The notes under the pieces are model-generated. The model saw nothing but the letters and a program-made list of their open reading frames with translations. It did not search any database and had not been told where the DNA came from. Shown one piece after another: positions 37,075 through 46,448 of a stretch of 64,000 bases of DNA (its first letter is position 1; every line of letters begins with the position of its first letter). The DNA comes from a bacterium MS4. Its GTDB lineage: Bacteria > Bacillota > Clostridia > Oscillospirales > Acutalibacteraceae. Made by a program: the position numbers and the translations under genes. The stretch covers positions 1 to 64,000 of the forward strand of contig CCFG01000014.1 of NCBI GenBank assembly GCA_000752215.1. Direction: 5' to 3'.

Positions 37075-37737
37075 TTAATTTTTTCTTTTGTCGCTCAGTC
37101 CGGCCGCCTTCATCCCGATGCCCTGAAGCACCTGAACGATCACAACCAGCAGGATAGTGGCGATCAGCATCATTTCGCCCTGCCAGCGGTAAAGGCCGTA
37201 ATTGATTGCAATGGTACCCAGCCCGCCGCCGCCGACAACGCCGGCCATGGCGGAATATCCCAGAATGGTAGTCGCCGCAATGGCGCAGCCCACAATCAGG
37301 GACGGTCTGGATTCGGGAAGCAGGACCTTCCAGATAATCTGGAAGTCGGACGCGCCCATGGACTGCGCGGCTTCAATAACACCGATGTCGATCTCTTTGA
37401 GCGAGGACTCGACGAGCCTCGCGATAAAGGGCGCCGCCGACAGGGTCAGCGGAACGATGGTCGCCGTGGCGCCGATGGCGCTGCCCGTCACCAGCCTTGT
37501 AAACGGAAAGATGGCGATCATCAGAATCAGGAACGGGATGGAACGGGTCAGATTGACGATCACATCCAGCACCTTATACAGAGAAGCGTGCGGGCGGATC
37601 CCGTCCTTTGCGCTGGTGAACAGCAGGATTCCCACAGGCAATCCGATAATATAGGCAAACAGTGTGGAAGTCAGAACCATATACAGGGTTTCACCAATGC
37701 CCTGCAGCAGCATGCTCAGCGTCGACTCATCCCACAT
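37075..37737 (-). CDS. metI: methionine ABC transporter permease
   Basis: This 220-aa protein with five predicted membrane helices forms the homodimeric channel of the methionine importer. The coupling-helix motif EAAQSMGASDFQIIWKVLLPE is intact. It overlaps metN by 11 bases and is followed by metQ after about 40 bases. Confidence 0.94.
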   Translation of the reverse strand: MWDESTLSMLLQGIGETLYMVLTSTLFAYIIGLPVGILLFTSAKDGIRPHASLYKVLDVIVNLTRSIPFLILMIAIFPFTRLVTGSAIGATATIVPLTLSAAPFIARLVESSLKEIDIGVIEAAQSMGASDFQIIWKVLLPESRPSLIVGCAIAATTILGYSAMAGVVGGGGLGTIAINYGLYRWQGEMMLIATILLVVIVQVLQGIGMKAAGLSDKRKN

Positions 37738-38740
37738 AACCGTTCACCTCCTCAGCGGACAGCCCCTTCGCGCGTACATAGTCAAACATTTTCTGCGCCA
37801 GAGCCTCGTCCTGCGGCAGCTGGACCACCATTTGGCCAAATGCCTTGCCGTCTATGTCTTTGGTGTCTGCGTACAGGATATTGACGGGCGCCTTACAGTC
37901 GAGGACCATATTCGCAATGATCGGCTCAAAAGAAGAATTTCCATCAAACACAATGCGCATACATCGCTTGCTGATCATTTTATCGGGATGTTTCCCTTCG
38001 GGATAGACCAGTTTCTGCGCCGCCGCCGTCTGAGGCCTGTGGAAAATATCCTCCACAGAACCGGATTCGGCAATCCGGCTGTCGTCAATAATGGCGACGC
38101 GGTTGCAGATTTCCTCTATTACGCTCATCTGGTGCGTGATAATGACAATGGTGATGCCCATCCGGCGGTTGATATCCTTCAGCAGCGCCAGGATCGACGT
38201 GGTGGTGGTGGGGTCAAGGGCACTGGTGGCTTCGTCGCACAAAAGCACCTTCGGATTGGTCGCGAGCGCGCGGGCAATCGCCACACGCTGTTTCTGGCCG
38301 CCGGAAAGCTGGGCGGGGTAAGCCCGGGCCCTGTCGGCCAGGCCGACGAGCTCCAGAAGCTCTTTCGCCCTTTTTTTTGCGGATGCCTTGTCAGCGCCGG
38401 CCAGCTCCAGAGGAAAACAGATATTCTGCTCCGCCGTGCGCTGCATCAAAAGATTGAACTGCTGGAAAATCATTCCCATGGACCGGCGAACCGTGCGCAG
38501 GTCCTTGTCGGAAAGGGCGGACAAGTCGCGCCCGTCGAACAGGACAGTTCCCTCCGACGGTTTTTCCAGCATGTTGATACATCGTACCAACGTGCTCTTA
38601 CCGGCGCCGCTCATGCCGATAATGCCAAAAATATCGCCTTTTTCAATCGTCAGGTCAATATTGCTCAAAGCCCGCACCTCGGAGTCCTTCGTGTGGAAGG
38701 TTTTGCTCAACGATTGAATTTCGATGATCGCCTCGCCCAA
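37727..38740 (-). CDS. metN: methionine ABC transporter ATP-binding protein
   Basis: This 337-aa ATPase starts at TTG 38740 with GGGGGTG upstream. Walker A is GMSGAGKSTLVR, the signature LSGGQKQRVAIARAL and Walker B VLLCDEATSALDP. The C-terminal NIL domain (about 260-337) binds methionine for feedback inhibition in this family. It is the first gene of the operon, behind a strong promoter with a leader of only about 35 nt, so no riboswitch is present. Confidence 0.95.
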   Translation of the reverse strand: MGEAIIEIQSLSKTFHTKDSEVRALSNIDLTIEKGDIFGIIGMSGAGKSTLVRCINMLEKPSEGTVLFDGRDLSALSDKDLRTVRRSMGMIFQQFNLLMQRTAEQNICFPLELAGADKASAKKRAKELLELVGLADRARAYPAQLSGGQKQRVAIARALATNPKVLLCDEATSALDPTTTTSILALLKDINRRMGITIVIITHQMSVIEEICNRVAIIDDSRIAESGSVEDIFHRPQTAAAQKLVYPEGKHPDKMISKRCMRIVFDGNSSFEPIIANMVLDCKAPVNILYADTKDIDGKAFGQMVVQLPQDEALAQKMFDYVRAKGLSAEEVNGYVG

Positions 38741-38779
38741 GCCGACACCCCCTCAAATAACATTACTAAACATATAGGA

Positions 38780-38808
38780 ATTATAGTGAATATTGCATAA
38801 TTTGTCAA
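38780..38808 (-). promoter_or_regulatory. metNIQ promoter
   Basis: On the minus strand a consensus promoter: TTGACA (38803-38808), 17 bases, TATAAT (38780-38785). Confidence 0.85.
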
Positions 38809-38819
38809 TGCATATTGCA
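38790..38819. promoter_or_regulatory. direct repeats around the metNIQ -35 box
   Basis: ATATTGCA occurs at 38790-38797 and 38812-38819, a 22-bp (two-turn) period bracketing the -35 box. This is a plausible regulator site, perhaps for methionine control. The identity of the regulator is unknown. Confidence 0.45.
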
Positions 38820-38837
38820 AAAATAAATAAAACAATC

Positions 38838-39500
38838 TTATTCTCCCGTCCACCGGGCGACAAGCGCCTTGATTTTTATGCCCTTTTCCATGAACATTTT
38901 TTCATGTTCGGTCAGCACATTTTCCTGCTGACCGCCGCCGTGCAGATCGTAGGTCACAGACAGAATCGTAAACCCGCTTTCTTCAAAGTACACCAGCGAA
39001 TCGTCAAAAAGGACGTCGTCATCCGTTTTAAAGTGGATTTCTCCGCCCTTTTCCAGAATCTTCTTGTAATTCTCAAGCTGGCGGGGATAGGTCAGCCGCC
39101 GTTTGTGATGCTTGGCCTTCGGCCACGGATTGCAAAAATGAATATAGATTCTCTCCACCGTATCTTCGGCATTCATCACGGTGAGAATCCGCTCAATATC
39201 CTGCGCCATCAGTACGACGTTGTCCGGCTCCGCGTTCCGCTCCCGGAACGCCTGTTCAATATTCCGTTTGGCCGGGCCGAGAACGGTATCCTTCAAATCG
39301 ATGCCCATATAATTGATCTGCGGATTTTGCGGGGCAAGCCCGGCGATAAAAAGGCCCTTACCGCAGCCGAGCTCCAGGTGGATGGGCTGCCGCCGACGGA
39401 AAAAGCTGTGCCATTTTCCAATATACTGTGCGGGATCGCGGACAAAAAAGCCGCACGCATCCAGTTCCGGCGCGGCCCACGGTTTATTGCGCATTCTCAT
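38838..39500 (-). CDS. trmB: tRNA (guanine-N7)-methyltransferase
   Basis: This 220-aa SAM-dependent enzyme makes m7G46 in tRNA variable loops. The SAM loop is LELGCGKGLFIAGLA, with YMGIDLKDTVLGPA and the family signature IYIHFCNPWPKAKHHKRRLTY. Length is typical. It lies 12 bases after the YbaK-family gene on the same strand; both act on tRNA. Confidence 0.95.
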   Translation of the reverse strand: MRMRNKPWAAPELDACGFFVRDPAQYIGKWHSFFRRRQPIHLELGCGKGLFIAGLAPQNPQINYMGIDLKDTVLGPAKRNIEQAFRERNAEPDNVVLMAQDIERILTVMNAEDTVERIYIHFCNPWPKAKHHKRRLTYPRQLENYKKILEKGGEIHFKTDDDVLFDDSLVYFEESGFTILSVTYDLHGGGQQENVLTEHEKMFMEKGIKIKALVARWTGE

Positions 39501-39512
39501 GACGGTAAACCC

Positions 39513-40004
39513 CTATTCTTTTTCCTGTAGATCCTGCCAGTTTTTGCAGACGTCCACCCATTTTACACTTTGGGAAACGTTGAAAAGCTCATCACAGCTC
39601 AGCTCCACACAGGAGCTTGCGCTGCCGCCCGCGGGAAAAATTTTGGAGAAGCGTTTCAGCGAAACGTCGCAGTACACCTTTGCGCAGGGCGGATTTCCAA
39701 ACGGACAGACACCCCCGACCCGGTACCCGGTCAGCTGCTCCACCTCGTCGGGAGCAAGCATTTTCGCCTTTGTGTTGAACTCCGCCTTGAATTTTGCGTT
39801 GTCCACCTTGGCGTCTCCCGCGGCGACGACAATCACGCAGCCGCCGTCGCTGTGAAAAGAGATCGATTTTGCAATGCGCGCTTCCTCAACCTTCAGCGCC
39901 TGCGCGGCCAGCTCCACCGTCGCGCTCGAAACCGAAAACTCGTGCAGGCGTTCTTCCATCCCGTATAATTTTAAATAATCCTTTACTTTCTGAACCGACA
40001 TCAT
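39513..40004 (-). CDS. YbaK/EbsC-family aminoacyl-tRNA deacylase
   Basis: This 163-aa protein has the YbaK/ProX fold: an early AQALKVEEARIAKSISFHSD, VIVVAAGDAKVDNAKFKAEF, and GYRVGGVCPFGNPP with the catalytic-region Gly-Gly-Val. Family members hydrolyse mischarged Cys-tRNA-Pro or Ala-tRNA-Pro; which one cannot be told here. The start may be either of two adjacent Met codons (40004 or 40001). Confidence 0.9.
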   Translation of the reverse strand: MMSVQKVKDYLKLYGMEERLHEFSVSSATVELAAQALKVEEARIAKSISFHSDGGCVIVVAAGDAKVDNAKFKAEFNTKAKMLAPDEVEQLTGYRVGGVCPFGNPPCAKVYCDVSLKRFSKIFPAGGSASSCVELSCDELFNVSQSVKWVDVCKNWQDLQEKE

Positions 40005-40492
40005 TTCCTCCGGCTTTCCAAATAATTGATAGGTATCTATCTGAGCATGTCGAACATGCGGACTGTCGAAAATCGCAGGATTCCCCCGCTCTATCCTGAT
40101 AAATTACTGAATTCTTATAGTATAGCATACTGCGTGAAAGTAAAAAGTATTTTTATTCAAATTTGTAATAAGACACAAATTTCACTGGATTCTTTTCCCG
40201 TTTTATGTATCTGTTTCCCTATGCCGAAAATCCGGGGATTTCCGCTTCCCAACCCGCATTGGCGGTAAGCCGGACATCGCATAATGCCGCCGTCATTTGC
40301 ATAAAGATTATCACTCGCGAAGCGCAGGGTGTACCCTGAATCCCCTTTTTCCGTTAGATTATTACAATTTATTCTTTATATATAATTATTTTTATGAAAA
40401 TAAATCATTGTACACGAAAATAAAATAGTGTATATTTTATTTAATGTCATCTGCTGTTTTTTCAATAATGCTATTGGAAAGGACGTGAGCAT
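40005..40492. other. 488-bp intergenic region between divergent ybaK-type and GGDEF genes
   Basis: AT-rich region without a convincing gene. It holds two TGTCGAA boxes (40048-40054, 40064-40070) and, on the minus strand, an extended -10 TGCTATACT (TATACT at 40119-40124) that could serve the YbaK-family gene. It also holds a 14-bp palindrome CAGGGTGTACCCTG (40325-40338) and the promoter of the cyclase gene near 40408-40436. Confidence 0.5.
40408..40436 (+). promoter_or_regulatory. promoter of the GGDEF gene
   Basis: TTGTAC (40408-40413), 17 bases, TATATT (40431-40436), about 57 bp before the start codon. Confidence 0.5.
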
Positions 40493-42751
40493 GTGAAAAC
40501 AAATCCAAAGCTGAAAACGGTTTTGATTCTTGCCATTTCCTGCTCTGTTCTGACCACTTCCTTCACTGTATTTGCCTTTCAGCTAAAAAAAGATATCCGG
40601 AATTTTGTCGATCAGGAAATTGAAGAAAGCGAACAGCAGAATTCCGAGGCATTGTCCGGCCAGTTCAGCGAAAAATTTGCGGTTTTAGGTTCCCTGGCGT
40701 CTCTGATTGGCAGCAGGGAGGTCCAAAGCGATGCAGTTGTTACAGAAGCGATGCGCTCTTTTGCCAAAAACGGCGCGTTCGTACAGACCGCCATTGCGGA
40801 TTTGAACGGAGACAGCACTTCGGACAGCGGCGAAAAAAGCAATGTGGCGGAATATGATTTTTTTAAAAAGTCCTTAACTGGTCAAAAAGCAGTCTGCGGC
40901 TTTGCTTTTTACGGAAAAAAGAGCTTGCTTTTTTCCGTACCGGTCTATCAAAAAGAAGCCGTAACCGGCGTCCTGATAGGGATTTCCGACACCGGGCCGC
41001 TGACGGACGCCCTCAGCACAGCCGTGTACGGCGGCTCCGGCTCCCGCCTTCTGCTCGGGCGCGACGGCAGCGTCATTCTTCAGTCGGACACGCCGTTTGA
41101 CAGCAAAAGCGAAAATCTGTTCTCCTGTCTGCTGAACAGAAGCCAGGGCAACCGGGACAGCATTGACCGCATCCGCGGGATTATGGACCGTTCGGAAAGC
41201 GGTACCGTAGAGTACAGGACCGGCGGTTCTTACGGCTATCTTTACTTTGCTCCCGTTACGGGGACGGACTGGTACCTGGCCGCCTCGGTTCCGGGTGACG
41301 CGGTTTTTTCCAGATTCGGGCGTATTCTGCTGCTGTGCGCAATTCCTGTGGCGGGGACCGCGCTGACTTTTCTTCTGCTCGGAACTTACTTTGTCGTTCT
41401 CCTGCGCCGGAAAAACGCCGACGTCAGAAAAGGGATTCAGGAGCTGAAAGCGCTGACCGCCAATATCCCCGGCTGCGTGCAGCACTGCAAATACGACAGC
41501 TCCCTTACGATCGTGTACTGCAGCGACGGCTTTCCGCAGCTGACCGGATATACCACGGAAGAAATCGGGCGGTGCTTTCACAACCGGTTTCTCCCCATGA
41601 TTTATGAGCCCGACCGCGAGGTCGTTCAGCGGAGCATAGACGCCCAGCTTCAGAACGGCAGCGTCATCGACGTGCAGTACCGCCTGTTAAGAAAGGACGG
41701 CTCCCTGATCTGGATTCTCGACAAGGGACAGCTGATGGCCGAAAGCGGCATGGAGCCCGAGCTTTACTGCCTGCTGACGGACATTACCGGCCAGCGGGAA
41801 ATCATGCAGGAGCTGGAAATCAGCAATGAGCGCTATCAAATCGTACTGGACCAGTCGGACAGTATGATTTTTGAATACGATATCGTCAACGGGACGGTAT
41901 CCAACAGCACAAGCGGCCTTTCTGTGTTCGGCGGCGGCAGCGCAATCCGGGACTTTCCTGAAAGTGTGCTGGAAAGCGAAAGGATTCACCCCGACGACCT
42001 CGGCCTGTTCCGCTCCATGTTTACCAGCGTCAAAAACGGAGCGCACAGCGCGGAAGGCGAATACCGGCTGAAGGACCAGCAGGGCTCCTATCTCTGGTAC
42101 AGCATGAAGATCACTACGATTTTTAATCAGAACGGCGAGCCGGTCCGGGCCATCGGCAGGATCAGCGACATCACCTGCCAGAAGGAAGCCACCCAAAAGC
42201 TGGTGCAGAAAGCGCAGCGCGACGGGCTGACCGGGCTGCTGAACAAATCCGCCACAAAAGTGTATATTGAACAGGCGCTGGCCGGCAACGAGCTTTGCGC
42301 ACTGTATATCATCGACGTCGATCATTTCAAAGATATCAACGATCACCTTGGCCATATGTTCGGCGACACGGTGCTGGCGGAAATCGGCGGCAAGCTGAAA
42401 AAGCTGTTCCGTACCTCCGATGTGGTGGGACGTGTCGGCGGGGATGAATTCATGGTGCTTCTGAAAAGCATCGGCGACCTGTCCCTGGTGGCCGAAAAGG
42501 CGGACGCCATTCACCGGAGCCTGCAGCAGACTTTCGAAAACGGGCCGAAACAGTATTCCATCTCCGGCAGCATCGGTATCGCAATTTATCCGAAAGACGG
42601 CAGAACCTACGCGGACTTATACAAAAAAGCGGACGCCGCCCTTTACGAAGCGAAGCGCTGCGGCAGAAGCCGGTTTGTCGTTTTTGACAGCCAGCTTGAA
42701 ACATCCGGGCACATAAACGGCGCACCCGAACAATATGATCCCCCTCAGTAA
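40493..42751 (+). CDS. membrane sensor diguanylate cyclase (Cache-like, PAS-PAS-GGDEF)
   Basis: This 752-aa protein starts at GTG 40493 behind AAAGGA. A first membrane helix (about 8-28), an extracellular sensor region and a second helix (about 275-297) are followed by two PAS domains (about 325-560) and a GGDEF domain (about 575-735). The active site reads GRVGGDEFMVL, and the product-inhibition I-site RTSD lies exactly five residues before it, so an active, feedback-controlled cyclase making c-di-GMP is predicted. The outer region resembles Cache-type ligand sensors. Monocistronic. Confidence 0.92.
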   Translation: MKTNPKLKTVLILAISCSVLTTSFTVFAFQLKKDIRNFVDQEIEESEQQNSEALSGQFSEKFAVLGSLASLIGSREVQSDAVVTEAMRSFAKNGAFVQTAIADLNGDSTSDSGEKSNVAEYDFFKKSLTGQKAVCGFAFYGKKSLLFSVPVYQKEAVTGVLIGISDTGPLTDALSTAVYGGSGSRLLLGRDGSVILQSDTPFDSKSENLFSCLLNRSQGNRDSIDRIRGIMDRSESGTVEYRTGGSYGYLYFAPVTGTDWYLAASVPGDAVFSRFGRILLLCAIPVAGTALTFLLLGTYFVVLLRRKNADVRKGIQELKALTANIPGCVQHCKYDSSLTIVYCSDGFPQLTGYTTEEIGRCFHNRFLPMIYEPDREVVQRSIDAQLQNGSVIDVQYRLLRKDGSLIWILDKGQLMAESGMEPELYCLLTDITGQREIMQELEISNERYQIVLDQSDSMIFEYDIVNGTVSNSTSGLSVFGGGSAIRDFPESVLESERIHPDDLGLFRSMFTSVKNGAHSAEGEYRLKDQQGSYLWYSMKITTIFNQNGEPVRAIGRISDITCQKEATQKLVQKAQRDGLTGLLNKSATKVYIEQALAGNELCALYIIDVDHFKDINDHLGHMFGDTVLAEIGGKLKKLFRTSDVVGRVGGDEFMVLLKSIGDLSLVAEKADAIHRSLQQTFENGPKQYSISGSIGIAIYPKDGRTYADLYKKADAALYEAKRCGRSRFVVFDSQLETSGHINGAPEQYDPPQ

Positions 42752-42769
42752 AAGCCATTGGAAACCACA

Positions 42770-42814
42770 GGAAGCCAGCTTCCGGCAACTGCGCCGGCGA
42801 CCGGCTTCCCTTTT
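42770..42814 (+). terminator. terminator of the GGDEF gene
   Basis: GGAAGCC (42770-42776) pairs with GGCTTCC (42803-42809), with an inner CCGGC/GCCGG stem, then CTTTTC. Confidence 0.7.
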
Positions 42815-42861
42815 CATAAATCACCGAAATCCTTGAAATAACCCCAAATCGTGATATAATT

Positions 42862-42910
42862 CTATAGCAATTCCATTTTAGTGTTGCAGAATCAACTGGA
42901 AATGCTGTAA
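42862..42910. repeat. palindromic intergenic repeat, copy 5 (short form)
   Basis: A 49-bp form, TATAGCAATTCCATTTTAG to GAATCAACTGGAAATGCTGT, is equivalent to copy 1 with the central 55 bp deleted. It lies 24 bp upstream of apbE. Confidence 0.8.
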
Positions 42911-42933
42911 GCAGTTATGCAAGGGAGGTAACA

Positions 42934-43983
42934 ATGGATAAAAACAAAAAAATTATTCTGACGCTCAGCGTCCTGCTAGCCGCCGTCATCGTCTGTCTGG
43001 CCTTCCTCTGGATCAGATTCGGACAGCGCGCGGACAGCTACGAATGTACGAACTTCGCAATGGGAACTTATGTCCAGCAGACCGTTTACGGAAAAAATGC
43101 GGAAACGGCGGCAACCGCCGCGGCTAAAAAAATAGGCGAACTGGAAGACCTGATTTCATGGAGAATCGCGGACTCTGATATCGACAAGCTGAATCAGGCT
43201 TCCGGTTCCAGTTGGGTCAAGCTCGACGCGAGGACCGTCGCTCTGCTTCAAAAAAGCCTTACCGTCGCTCAGAAGTCCGGCGGAGCCTTTGACCCTACCA
43301 TCCTGCCGATTACCTCCCTATGGGATTTCGGAGGAGAGAATCAGCGTGTTCCCTCTAAGGCGGAAATCGATACCTATTTAAAATACGTGGACTATAACAA
43401 TTTAAGAGTAAACGAACAGGATTCCACCGCGTCCCTGAAGCTGCACTACACCGCGGTCGAGCTGGGCGCGATCGGAAAGGGCGCCGCCTGTGACGAAGCA
43501 GTCGCCGCCTACCGGCAGGCCGGAGCGGACTGCGGAATCATCGCCGTCGGCGGCAGCGTGGGAGTATTCGGAACCAAGCAAGACAAATCGCCCTGGCGTG
43601 TGGCGGTGCGCGATCCCAACAGTTTCGAAACACAGAGCGCTTCCATGGGTACGATTGACCTGGCCTCCGGCTTTGTGTCCACTTCCGGTACATATGAAAA
43701 AAATTTTACAGAAAACGGCGTTACCTATCACCATCTTTTAAACCCGAAAACCGGCTATCCGGAAAACAACGGCCTGCTTTCCGTCACAGTGGTCTGTGAC
43801 AACGGCGCGCTGAGCGACGGGCTCTCCACCGCCTGTTTTGTTTTGGGAAAAGAGAAAGGGACCGCCCTTCTGAAAGAATTCAACGCCGGCGGAATCTTTA
43901 TCAACAGTGATCATCAGGTATTCGTAACGGATAATCTTGCAAATTGCTTTAAAATTATTCAAAAGAAATATAGTTTGATATAG
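42934..43983 (+). CDS. apbE: FAD:protein FMN transferase
   Basis: This 349-aa enzyme attaches FMN covalently to Thr/Ser of target proteins outside the membrane. An N-terminal helix (IILTLSVLLAAVIVCLAFLW) anchors it. Conserved stretches are TNFAMGTYVQQTVYG, FDPTILPITSLWDFGG, ELGAIGKGAACDEAV, HHLLNPKTGYPENNG and SDGLSTACFVLGKEKG. The next operon encodes RnfD and RnfG, which carry the Thr/Ser sites it modifies, so it probably matures the Rnf complex. GGGAGG lies before the start. Confidence 0.94.
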   Translation: MDKNKKIILTLSVLLAAVIVCLAFLWIRFGQRADSYECTNFAMGTYVQQTVYGKNAETAATAAAKKIGELEDLISWRIADSDIDKLNQASGSSWVKLDARTVALLQKSLTVAQKSGGAFDPTILPITSLWDFGGENQRVPSKAEIDTYLKYVDYNNLRVNEQDSTASLKLHYTAVELGAIGKGAACDEAVAAYRQAGADCGIIAVGGSVGVFGTKQDKSPWRVAVRDPNSFETQSASMGTIDLASGFVSTSGTYEKNFTENGVTYHHLLNPKTGYPENNGLLSVTVVCDNGALSDGLSTACFVLGKEKGTALLKEFNAGGIFINSDHQVFVTDNLANCFKIIQKKYSLI

Positions 43984-44154
43984 ATTGAGTAAAATTAGAA
44001 TATCAGAATTTTCTTCTCCTTTTAAGTATGTTCCGGCAGCATTGGTTTTCCCGCGGCACGTCTGTGAACAAACTTTGCAGGCGTGTTTTCTTTATATATC
44101 AGAACCGTTTTCCGGTTTGATAGCAGATTGAGTAAATTATATGGAGGAAAAAAC

Positions 44155-45498
44155 ATGGAATTGACATTTCCGGCCAGGCCATTCAAAACGCATGGCGGTG
44201 CGGACGTTCCCCACCATAAGAACACGGCGCAAATTGAGTCTGCCGTGATGCCGCCTCCGGCGCAGGTGGTGCTGCCCATGCAGCAGCATGCAGGCGCTCC
44301 CTGCACCCCGCTTGTAAAAGTTGGCGAAACCGTTTTGGTGGGACAGAAAATTGCAGACAGCGGCGCATTCATCAGCGCTCCGATTCATGCGAGTGTCTCG
44401 GGAAGAGTCAGCGCGATCAAAAAAGTCATGCTGCCCGGAGGGCAGTACACCGATGCGGTTGTCATCGACTCCGACGGCCAGATGACCGTTTCCCCGGACA
44501 TAAAACCGCCGGTAATGGAAACACCGGAAGCGTTTACGAAAGCGATCCGGGAATCAGGGCTGGTAGGGCTTGGCGGCGCGGGGTTTCCGGCGCACGTAAA
44601 GCTCCATGTTCCGAAGGATAAAAAGCTCGACACCATGATTGTCAATGCGGCGGAATGTGAGCCGTACATAACAGCGGACAACCGCGAGGCGATTGAAAAT
44701 TCCTGGGACGTGCTTTCGGGGATTTACGCCGTGGTGGATCTGCTGAAGCTGGAACGCGTGATCATTGCCGTTGAAGACAACAAGCCCGACGTCATTGAGA
44801 TTCTGAAAAAAATCGCGGACAGCGAGACAAACGATCCGGACGACCGCGTGCGCATTCTTCCTCTGCATGCGCGTTATCCGCAGGGTGCTGAAAAGGTGCT
44901 TATCAAGGCCTGTACGGACCGCGAAATCCCGATGGGAAAACTGCCGGCTGACGTGGGCTGCCTCGTAATGAACATTACCTCTGTTGCATTTATTGCCAAA
45001 TACCTGAAAACTGGGATGCCGCTTGTGACAAAGAGGGTCACCATTGACGGGTCGGCGATCCGGAATCCGCAAAATGTCATTGTCCCGATCGGCACAAAGA
45101 TCGCCGACATGATTGAATTCTGCGGGGGATACCAGTCGGAACCGAAAAAGCTTTTGATGGGCGGCCCCATGATGGGCCTTGCCCTGGCTAGTGACGGACT
45201 GCCCGTTCTCAAGCAGAACAACGGCATCCTCGCGTTCGGGGAAAAGGAAGCCCGGATGAACGCGCCGACCGCCTGCATCCGCTGCGGCCGCTGTGTGGAC
45301 GGCTGTCCTATGAATCTGATCCCCACGCAGCTTGAAAAATACTCCAATGCCAAGGATGTTGAAAAGCTTCAGGAATACGACGTCATGACCTGCATGGAAT
45401 GCGGCACCTGTGCTTTCAACTGCCCGGCGGGCAGGCCTCTGGTACAGGCCATCCGGCTCGGCAAGGGACTGGTAAAAGCGGGAGGTAAAAAACAATGA
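44155..45498 (+). CDS. rnfC: Rnf complex subunit RnfC
   Basis: This 447-aa peripheral subunit starts at ATG 44155 behind GGAGG. It has an FMN/NADH-binding SLBB-type middle (GLGGAGFPAHVKLHVPKDKK) and two [4Fe-4S] sites, CIRCGRCVDGCPMNLIP and CMECGTCAFNCPAGRP. Rnf couples electron flow from reduced ferredoxin to NAD+ with export of Na+ or H+ across the membrane; RnfC is the NAD side. It is first of rnfCDGEAB. Confidence 0.95.
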   Translation: MELTFPARPFKTHGGADVPHHKNTAQIESAVMPPPAQVVLPMQQHAGAPCTPLVKVGETVLVGQKIADSGAFISAPIHASVSGRVSAIKKVMLPGGQYTDAVVIDSDGQMTVSPDIKPPVMETPEAFTKAIRESGLVGLGGAGFPAHVKLHVPKDKKLDTMIVNAAECEPYITADNREAIENSWDVLSGIYAVVDLLKLERVIIAVEDNKPDVIEILKKIADSETNDPDDRVRILPLHARYPQGAEKVLIKACTDREIPMGKLPADVGCLVMNITSVAFIAKYLKTGMPLVTKRVTIDGSAIRNPQNVIVPIGTKIADMIEFCGGYQSEPKKLLMGGPMMGLALASDGLPVLKQNNGILAFGEKEARMNAPTACIRCGRCVDGCPMNLIPTQLEKYSNAKDVEKLQEYDVMTCMECGTCAFNCPAGRPLVQAIRLGKGLVKAGGKKQ

Positions 45499-46448
45499 CA
45501 GAGAAATTGATCGTATCGTCTTCTCCCCATATCAGAAGCGGCGTAACGACCCCCAAAATCATGCTGGACGTTATTTTGGCGCTGACTCCGGCGGCAATCG
45601 CTTCCGTGATTATCTTCGGATTCAAGGCCCTCGTGCTTATCCTCTGCTCCGTTGCCTCCTGCGTCCTCAGCGAATATATCTGCAGAAAGGTCATGAAGCG
45701 TGAAAATACCATCGGCGACCTGAGCGCCGCAGTAACCGGAATTCTGATTGCGTTTAACGTACCCGTGGGCGTCAGCCCGTTCATTGTCATCTTCGGCGGA
45801 GTTGCCGCCATTGTGGTGGTAAAGCAGATGTTCGGCGGAATCGGACAGAATTTTGTAAATCCGGCGCTGACCGCGCGCATCATCCTGATGTCTTCCTTTC
45901 CCGCCCAGATGAGCAGCTGGAACACCCCGTTTTATTATCTGCACAGCACCGACGCGATGACCACCGCTTCCCCGCTCGGCATTTTGAAGGAGGGCGCAAG
46001 CGGCACCATGCCGACGCTGCTCAATATGCTGGTTGGCGTCCGCGCGGGATGCCTTGGGGAGACCTGTGCAGTGGCGCTGATTCTCGGCGGTATCTATCTG
46101 GTGGTGCGCGGGGTCATCAGCCCCGTCATCCCGCTGTGCTATATCGGCTCCGTTGCCGTGATCTCTCTGATCGCGGGAAGGAATGTTCTGTTCGACCTGC
46201 TCGCGGGCGGCCTGCTGCTCGGCGCCATCTTCATGGCAACCGATTACGCCACCTCCCCGATCAACCTGAAGGGCAAGATCGTCTTTGCCGTCGGTGCGGG
46301 CATCATTACCATGCTGATCCGTATTTTCGGACAGCTTCCGGAGGGTGTGTCCTTCTCCATTATCCTTATGAACCTTCTGGTACCGCATATCGAGCGCTTA
46401 ACACGTCCTACGGCATTCGGAAAGGAGCGTGTGAAAGTTGAGGATTGA
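45495..46448 (+). CDS. rnfD: Rnf complex subunit RnfD
   Basis: This 317-aa membrane subunit with nine or ten hydrophobic segments carries a covalent FMN in its family. The flavinylation site is DAMTTASPLG (residues 153-162); here the expected acceptor position reads Ser159 where many members have Thr. It overlaps rnfC by ATGA and rnfG by 11 bases. Confidence 0.94.
   Translation: MTEKLIVSSSPHIRSGVTTPKIMLDVILALTPAAIASVIIFGFKALVLILCSVASCVLSEYICRKVMKRENTIGDLSAAVTGILIAFNVPVGVSPFIVIFGGVAAIVVVKQMFGGIGQNFVNPALTARIILMSSFPAQMSSWNTPFYYLHSTDAMTTASPLGILKEGASGTMPTLLNMLVGVRAGCLGETCAVALILGGIYLVVRGVISPVIPLCYIGSVAVISLIAGRNVLFDLLAGGLLLGAIFMATDYATSPINLKGKIVFAVGAGIITMLIRIFGQLPEGVSFSIILMNLLVPHIERLTRPTAFGKERVKVED

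Noticed and set aside
38741-38780. SAM riboswitch before metNIQ
   Set aside because: Only about 35 nt separate the predicted start of transcription and the start codon.
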